Shown: positions 59,544-64,000 of the stretch, piece by piece
Layout of the letters: each line of letters begins with the position of its first letter
Position numbering within the stretch: the first letter of the stretch is position 1
Assembly: GCF_026183675.1 (NCBI RefSeq)
Contig: NZ_JAPIVK010000003.1
Span: 6,407-70,406 of the forward strand
Source of the DNA: Microbulbifer halophilus
GTDB taxonomy: Bacteria; Pseudomonadota; Gammaproteobacteria; Pseudomonadales; Cellvibrionaceae
Reading direction: 5' to 3'
DNA length: 64,000 nucleotides
Position numbers and translations under genes: made by a program
Notes under the pieces: model-generated
Told to the model about the DNA's origin: nothing
Databases searched by the model: none
Seen by the model: the letters and a program-made list of their open reading frames with translations, nothing else

Positions 59544-60727
59544 AGCGGTTCGAATTGCCGGACCTGGGCGAGGGCCTGCCGGACGCGGTGATCCGCGAGT
59601 GGCATGTGGCCGAGGGAGACAGCATCGCCGCCGACGAGAGCCTGGTCACCGTGGAGACTGCCAAGGCGCTGGTGGAGGTGCCCTCCCCGCGCGCCGGCAC
59701 CATCGAAAAACTCTACGCCGCCGAGGGCGACACCGTCGAGGTGGGCCAGCCGCTGGTCGCCTTTGCCGATGAAAAGCCTGCCAAGGGAACGGCGGTGGCC
59801 GCCCGGGATCGGGAGTCCGGTGAATCGGAAGCCGATAGCGGAGGCGGCGATTCCGGCACCGTGGTGGGTCAGATCCAGCGCAGTACTGAAGTGCTGGGCC
59901 GGGAAGCGGCGCCCACATCGGTACCGCGCCGGCTGGCCACCCCCTCCGTACGCGCCCTGGCCCGGCGCCTGGGCGTCGACCTGGAGAATCGCCGGCCCGA
60001 CGGCGAACGCTTTACCGCCGCCGAGGTACGGGATCTGGCTGAGGCATCGGAAAAATCGCCGAAGTCATCGGAAACGTCGGTCAAAGAGCCGGGAAAAGCG
60101 AAAAAGCCGGTGGCGGAGATGACCCCGGCCCGCCGCGCCATGGCACTGGTCATGGGCAATGCACGGGACACGGTGGCGCCCATGACCCTCTGCGACGAGG
60201 TGGGTATCTCCGCCTGGTGGGGCGAGGCCTCCGCGACCCTGCGGCTGATCCGCGCGGTGCAGGCGGCCTGCGCGGCGGAGCCGAACCTGAATGCGCTCTA
60301 CCAAGACGAGCGGCTGGCTCCATCGCAATCGGTCCATATCGGCCTGGCAGTGGATTCGCCGCGCGGCCTGTTCGTGCCGGTACTCCGCGATGTTGGCGAG
60401 CAATCCGATCGAGCGCTGCTCCGGCAGATCGAGGACTACAAGCGACAGGCCCGCGATACCGGCATCGCCCGCGAGGACCTGCAGGGTGCCACCATCCTGT
60501 TGTCCAACTTCGGCGCCCTGGCCGGCCGCTACGCGACGCCGGTGGTGATGCCGCCCACCGTCGCTATCGTCGGCGCCGGGCGCACCTACGACGGCGTGAT
60601 CGCGGTGGACGGCAAACCCGCGGTGCGCCCCCTGCTGCCGTTGTCCGTCAGCGCCGATCACCGCGCCGTCACCGGCGGCGAACTGGCGCGCTTCCTGAAG
60701 ACTCTGATGGAATCCCTGTCCTCGTAG
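59540..60727 (+). CDS. 2-oxo acid dehydrogenase E2 component (dihydrolipoyl acyltransferase)
   Basis: A 395-residue E2 starting at GTG 59540, with GGAGG six bases upstream. The single lipoyl domain (1-80) has Lys42 in VETAKALVEV. A linker of Glu, Ser and Pro runs to about 125, then the E1/E3-binding domain (TPSVRALARRLGVDLEN, 133-170), a second linker, and the catalytic domain from about 200 (TPARRAMALVMGNARD). The usual active-site motif HxxxDG reads HRAVTGGE, with Thr in place of Asp. No E3 gene is in the cluster, so it must share a dihydrolipoamide dehydrogenase encoded elsewhere. Confidence 0.9.
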   Translation: MKRFELPDLGEGLPDAVIREWHVAEGDSIAADESLVTVETAKALVEVPSPRAGTIEKLYAAEGDTVEVGQPLVAFADEKPAKGTAVAARDRESGESEADSGGGDSGTVVGQIQRSTEVLGREAAPTSVPRRLATPSVRALARRLGVDLENRRPDGERFTAAEVRDLAEASEKSPKSSETSVKEPGKAKKPVAEMTPARRAMALVMGNARDTVAPMTLCDEVGISAWWGEASATLRLIRAVQAACAAEPNLNALYQDERLAPSQSVHIGLAVDSPRGLFVPVLRDVGEQSDRALLRQIEDYKRQARDTGIAREDLQGATILLSNFGALAGRYATPVVMPPTVAIVGAGRTYDGVIAVDGKPAVRPLLPLSVSADHRAVTGGELARFLKTLMESLSS

Positions 60728-60735
60728 GGGGCCCC

Positions 60736-60777
60736 GTGCGCACCAGATACCCCGGCGGTGCGCACGGCGCACCCTAC
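60736..60777. repeat. GTGCGCAC-type palindromic repeat, copy 2 (inverted)
   Basis: GTGCGCACC (60736-60744) and then GGTGCGCACGGCGCACCCTAC (from 60757), the exact reverse complement of the 21-bp unit at 35252-35272. It follows the E2 stop and lies upstream of the DeoR gene. Confidence 0.75.
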
Positions 60778-60860
60778 CCTCCCATGGCACCGCCCACAAA
60801 CTGTGGGAATTTCGCTTTCGTTTTGCTATTGTTAAGTTTCATATCGAAATTTAATGGATC

Positions 60861-61631
60861 ATGTCGAAACGCAACACCCAGCAACGCCGCCACCAGATTC
60901 TGGCGCTCCTGAACGAAGCCGGCGAAGCCAGTGTCGAACAACTGGCGCGGCAGTTCGAAACCTCCGAAGTTACGATTCGCAAGGACCTGACTGCCATGGA
61001 GACCCACGGCCTGTTGCTGCGCCGCCACGGCGGTGCGATACCGGTGCCGCGGGAGCTGGTGGTGGAAGAGGCCCCTTCGGAGGTGAAGCGCGCCATCGGC
61101 CGCGCCGCGGCGGCGTTGATTCCGGATCACCACCGCATCGTGATCGACTACGGCCGCACCACCGCGGCGGTGATCCCGGAGCTGGAGCGCAAGCGCGGCC
61201 TGGTGGTGATGACCAACTCCCTGCACGTAGCCAACGCCCTGCGCGAGCTGGAAAACGAGCCCACGCTGCTGATGACCGGCGGCACCTGGGATCCGCATTT
61301 CGAGGCCTTCCAGGGCCGGGTGGCCGAGCAGGTACTGCGCGGTTACGACTTCGACCAGGCGTTTATCGGCGCCGACGGCATCGACCTGCAGCGCGGCACC
61401 TGCACCTTCAACGAGCAGCTCGGCCTGTCGCGGGTGATGGCGGAAGTGGCGCGCCAGGTGGTGGTACTGGCGGAATCCAGCAAGGTCGGCCGCCGCATCC
61501 CCAACCTGGAGCTGCCCTGGGAACAGGTAAACACCCTGGTCACCGACAGCGACCTGGAGGACGGCACTCGCGCCCGGTTGGAGCGACAGGGCGTGCGGGT
61601 CATTTGCGCCGAAGTGAGCGCTTACGTCTGA
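60861..61631 (+). CDS. DeoR/GlpR-family transcriptional regulator
   Basis: A 256-residue repressor: N-terminal DeoR HTH (RRHQILALLNEAGEASVEQL, QFETSEVTIRKDLTAMETHG, RRHGGA) and a C-terminal sugar-phosphate sensor domain (IVIDYGRTTAAVIPEL, FIGADGIDLQRGTCTFNE, VLAESSKVGRR). It lies 134 bp before glmS on the same strand, so control of glmS or amino-sugar use by a sugar phosphate is plausible. The gene is flanked by inverted copies of a 21-bp repeat. Confidence 0.9.
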   Translation: MSKRNTQQRRHQILALLNEAGEASVEQLARQFETSEVTIRKDLTAMETHGLLLRRHGGAIPVPRELVVEEAPSEVKRAIGRAAAALIPDHHRIVIDYGRTTAAVIPELERKRGLVVMTNSLHVANALRELENEPTLLMTGGTWDPHFEAFQGRVAEQVLRGYDFDQAFIGADGIDLQRGTCTFNEQLGLSRVMAEVARQVVVLAESSKVGRRIPNLELPWEQVNTLVTDSDLEDGTRARLERQGVRVICAEVSAYV

Positions 61632-61658
61632 GCAGTCTCGCGGCTGCTCGATGGTCGA

Positions 61659-61679
61659 GTAGAGTGCGCCGTGCGCACC
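61659..61679. repeat. GTGCGCAC-type palindromic repeat, copy 3
   Basis: GTAGAGTGCGCCGTGCGCAC plus C matches the 21-bp unit at 35252-35272 at 20 of 21 positions. Confidence 0.7.
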
Positions 61680-61711
61680 GCATCAAGCTAGGTTTAACTC
61701 AGTGCCATTCG

Positions 61712-61732
61712 GGGCGAACCCTGTGTTCGCCC
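61712..61732 (+). promoter_or_regulatory. Hairpin in the glmS leader
   Basis: GGGCGAAC-cctgt-GTTCGCCC is a perfect 8-bp stem 33 bp before the glmS ATG. It resembles a short intergenic repeat; an effect on glmS translation is possible but unproven. Confidence 0.5.
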
Positions 61733-61764
61733 AACCGGCATTCAGATTACAGAGGTAGAGGACT

Positions 61765-63594
61765 ATGTGTGGAATCGTCGGCGCGCTGGCCCAGCGCAAT
61801 GTCAGTGAAATCCTGCTGGAAGGCCTGCGGCGCCTGGAGTATCGCGGCTATGACTCCGCCGGCGTCTGCCTGCTGGACAGCGACGGCCAACTGCAACTGC
61901 GCAAGAGCCGGGGCAAGGTCGCGGACCTGGAGGCGCGGCTGGCCGGGTCCCCGGCCGCCGGCCGCCTGGGCATTGCCCACACCCGCTGGGCCACCCACGG
62001 CGCGCCGTCCGACGACAACTCCCACCCGCATATGTCCGGCGATATCGCCCTGGTGCACAACGGCATCATCGAGAACTACCGGGCGCTGCGCACACAACTG
62101 GAGGAACAGGGCTACCAGTTTGCCTCGGATACCGACACCGAGGTGGTGGTACACCTGATCCACTCGCTGGTGGCCGGGGGCAGAAACCTGCAGGCCGCGG
62201 TCACCGCCGCCACCCAGCAGCTCGACGGCGCCTACGCCCTGGGCGTCATCAGTGCCGCAGAACCCGACACCCTGATCTGCGCCCGCTCCGGCAGCCCCCT
62301 GGTGATCGGCATCGGTATCGAGGAAAACTTTATCGCCTCGGACCCGCTGGCACTGCGCCAGGTGACCGACCGCTTTATCTATCTCGAAGAGGGGGATATC
62401 GCCGAGATCACCACCGGCGGCATCGCCGTGCGCGATCGGAGCGGCGAGGAAGTCAGTCGCCCGGTGAAGAAACTGAACGGCAGCTATGACGCCGCCGACA
62501 AGGGCCGCTACCGCCACTATATGCAGAAGGAAATCTTCGAGCAGCCCCAGGTGGTGGAGGCCACCCTGGCCGGCCGCATCGGCGACAAATCGGTGCTGGC
62601 CCAGGCGCTGGGCGCGCGCGCCAACGAGATACTGCCGGAAGTGCAGCAGGTGCAGATCGTCGCCTGTGGCACCAGCTACCACGCCGGCCTGGTGGCCCGC
62701 TACTGGCTGGAGGACTGGGCCGGTGTGCCCTGCTCCGTCGAGGTGGCCAGCGAAATCCGCTACCGCAAGGCGGCGGTGCGCCCCGGCACCCTGTTCGTCA
62801 CCATCTCCCAGTCCGGGGAGACTGCCGACACCCTGGCGGCACTGCGCCAGGCGAAGGAGCTCGGCTACCTGGCCTCGCTGACCATCTGCAATGTGCCCAA
62901 CAGCTCGCTGGTGCGCGAGTCGGAACTGTCCCTGATGACCGAGGCCGGCCCGGAGATCGGCGTTGCCTCCACCAAGGCCTTCACCACCCAGCTGGTGGCG
63001 CTGCAACTCTTCTGCATCGCCCTGGCCAGGATCAACGGCCTGCCGGCGGCGCGCGAGGCGGAACTGGTGGACGCCTTGCACAAACTGCCGGACTTGATGG
63101 AACAGTTCACCGGTCTCGACAGCCGTGTGCAGGTCACCAGCGAGGCCTTCGCCGAAAAGATTCACACCCTGTTCCTCGGCCGCGGCGTCGAATACCCGAT
63201 CGCCCTCGAGGGCGCGCTGAAACTGAAGGAAATCTCCTACATCCACGCCGAGGCCTACCCGGCCGGCGAACTGAAACACGGCCCGCTGGCGCTGGTGGAT
63301 GGGGACATGCCCGTGGTGGTGGTGGCCCCCAACGACGAGCTGCTGGGAAAACTGAAATCCAACCTGCAGGAAGTCCGCGCCCGCGGCGGCGAACTCTTCG
63401 TATTCGCCAGCCCCGAGGCGGGATTCGAGAGCGAGTCGGGACTGACCGTGATCGAAGTGCCGGATGCTCCCGAGAGCCTGGCTCCGATCCTGTACACGGT
63501 GCCGCTGCAGTTGCTCAGCTATCACGTGGCGCTGTTGAAGGGCACAGATGTGGACCAGCCGCGGAATCTGGCCAAGTCGGTGACGGTGGAGTAA
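61765..63594 (+). CDS. glmS: Glutamine--fructose-6-phosphate aminotransferase (isomerising)
   Basis: It makes glucosamine-6-phosphate from fructose-6-phosphate and glutamine, the first committed step to UDP-GlcNAc; 609 residues, the E. coli length. The nucleophile is Cys2 in [10 protein letters not shown]. The glutaminase domain has [13 protein letters not shown] and [18 protein letters not shown]. The two SIS domains carry [21 protein letters not shown] and ASTKAFTTQ, and the C-terminus ends [22 protein letters not shown] precedes the ATG. Confidence 0.98.
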   Translation: MCGIVGALAQRNVSEILLEGLRRLEYRGYDSAGVCLLDSDGQLQLRKSRGKVADLEARLAGSPAAGRLGIAHTRWATHGAPSDDNSHPHMSGDIALVHNGIIENYRALRTQLEEQGYQFASDTDTEVVVHLIHSLVAGGRNLQAAVTAATQQLDGAYALGVISAAEPDTLICARSGSPLVIGIGIEENFIASDPLALRQVTDRFIYLEEGDIAEITTGGIAVRDRSGEEVSRPVKKLNGSYDAADKGRYRHYMQKEIFEQPQVVEATLAGRIGDKSVLAQALGARANEILPEVQQVQIVACGTSYHAGLVARYWLEDWAGVPCSVEVASEIRYRKAAVRPGTLFVTISQSGETADTLAALRQAKELGYLASLTICNVPNSSLVRESELSLMTEAGPEIGVASTKAFTTQLVALQLFCIALARINGLPAAREAELVDALHKLPDLMEQFTGLDSRVQVTSEAFAEKIHTLFLGRGVEYPIALEGALKLKEISYIHAEAYPAGELKHGPLALVDGDMPVVVVAPNDELLGKLKSNLQEVRARGGELFVFASPEAGFESESGLTVIEVPDAPESLAPILYTVPLQLLSYHVALLKGTDVDQPRNLAKSVTVE

Positions 63595-64000
63595 CGATTG
63601 CTTCTCCTTCGCCTGTGTCCGCGCCAATTCGGCCAAGAGCGGATTTGCACTGCGAAGCTGACCGAAAGTCGAGTGCCATGGATGGCGCTTGTCAATGACA
63701 CTGGGAAAACGCAAGCTTCAATTACGGCTTGCAAATATCAACCAAGCTCAATAGGAACACAGCACTGCCTATTCCGGCAACTCCACTATTTACAGTCAGA
63801 AATTACGATGGTAGTTTCTTTAAAAATCCCGCTACCGATATGTGAGTTACCAGCGGTTCCCAAAAAAATAAGAGGGGAATGGAGTATCGAGCATAAAACT
63901 TAGCCAGCCAACCCAAAATTTTAGGCTCCGCACATTAGCGGGGCCAGATCTTTCATTTGACACAATCTGGAAATTGTAAGACCTGACTCCCGTCGCTCGA
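63595..64000. other. Window end, no supported gene; possible edge of a REP-transposase element
   Basis: The open frame 63598-63903 has no recognisable content, and the DNA turns AT-richer after 63700. The last 70 bases contain TTTGACACAATCTGG, CAATCTGGAAATTG and GTAAGACCTGACTCCCGTCG. From memory, motifs of the type GACCTGACCCC next to TTTGACA often border Y1-transposase (TnpA-REP) genes in gammaproteobacteria, so such a gene may start just past the window. Confidence 0.4.

Noticed and set aside
61632-61764. glmS ribozyme/riboswitch upstream of glmS
   Set aside because: The self-cleaving glmS ribozyme is a Gram-positive feature, and nothing beyond a small hairpin is visible in this 133-bp leader.
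61747-63714. 655-codon frame opposite glmS
   Set aside because: Same antisense artefact; glmS is unambiguous on the plus strand.
63598-63903. 101-codon plus-strand frame after glmS
   Set aside because: It starts at TTG with no ribosome binding site, has no recognisable motif and crosses a composition change; not supported as a gene.

Overview
The window is a 64 kb piece of a high-GC gammaproteobacterial chromosome that spans the replication-origin neighbourhood. The gene order gyrB-recF-dnaN-dnaA / rpmH-rnpA-yidD-yidC-mnmE-mnmG-rsmG-parA-parB-atpIBEFHAGDC, with glyQ-glyS, trkH and glmU/glmS nearby, matches Pseudomonas and the marine Cellvibrionales. A Microbulbifer-like organism is my best guess. 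That is an inference from gene order and protein style, not a database result.

Layout. 0.1-10.2 kb: trkH, a GST, a lipid A-type acyltransferase, glyQS, a low-GC DUF4160/DUF2442 pair, gmhB, then a divergent HxlR regulator and nitronate monooxygenase/GST operon. 10.2-21.4 kb is accessory: a large secreted S8 peptidase, then a minus-strand cluster in which a BlaI repressor and a BlaR1-type membrane protease with ankyrin repeats precede two exported hydrolases, then a DUF2239 protein, a GNAT and a divergent CysH-like protein. 21.5-28.0 kb: gyrB, recF, dnaN and dnaA, all on the minus strand, with two parS sites inside recF. 28.0-45.5 kb: all plus strand from rpmH to atpC. Strand polarity switches between dnaA and rpmH, and a second DnaA-box and AT-rich region lies between mnmE and mnmG. 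45.6-55.6 kb is accessory again: a divergent secreted TPR protein and HExxH peptidase, a patatin, a formate/nitrite-type channel, a PD40-amidohydrolase fusion and a divergent CDF protein. 55.7-63.6 kb: glmU, a 2-oxo acid dehydrogenase E1 alpha/E1 beta/E2 operon, a DeoR regulator and glmS. glmU and glmS bracket the last block and both serve UDP-GlcNAc synthesis.

The least explained structure is intergenic. Three copies (31.0, 50.0 and 57.2 kb) of a hairpin element of about 100-130 bp share a conserved loop, and their 22-30 bp arms differ between copies but stay complementary within each copy. One copy sits inside a different dispersed repeat whose uninterrupted version lies just upstream of parA. 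A third family is a roughly 149 bp imperfect palindrome at 50.2 kb with a half copy at 13.6 kb. A fourth is a short GTGCGCAC-type repeat found three times. No rRNA, tRNA or CRISPR array was seen.
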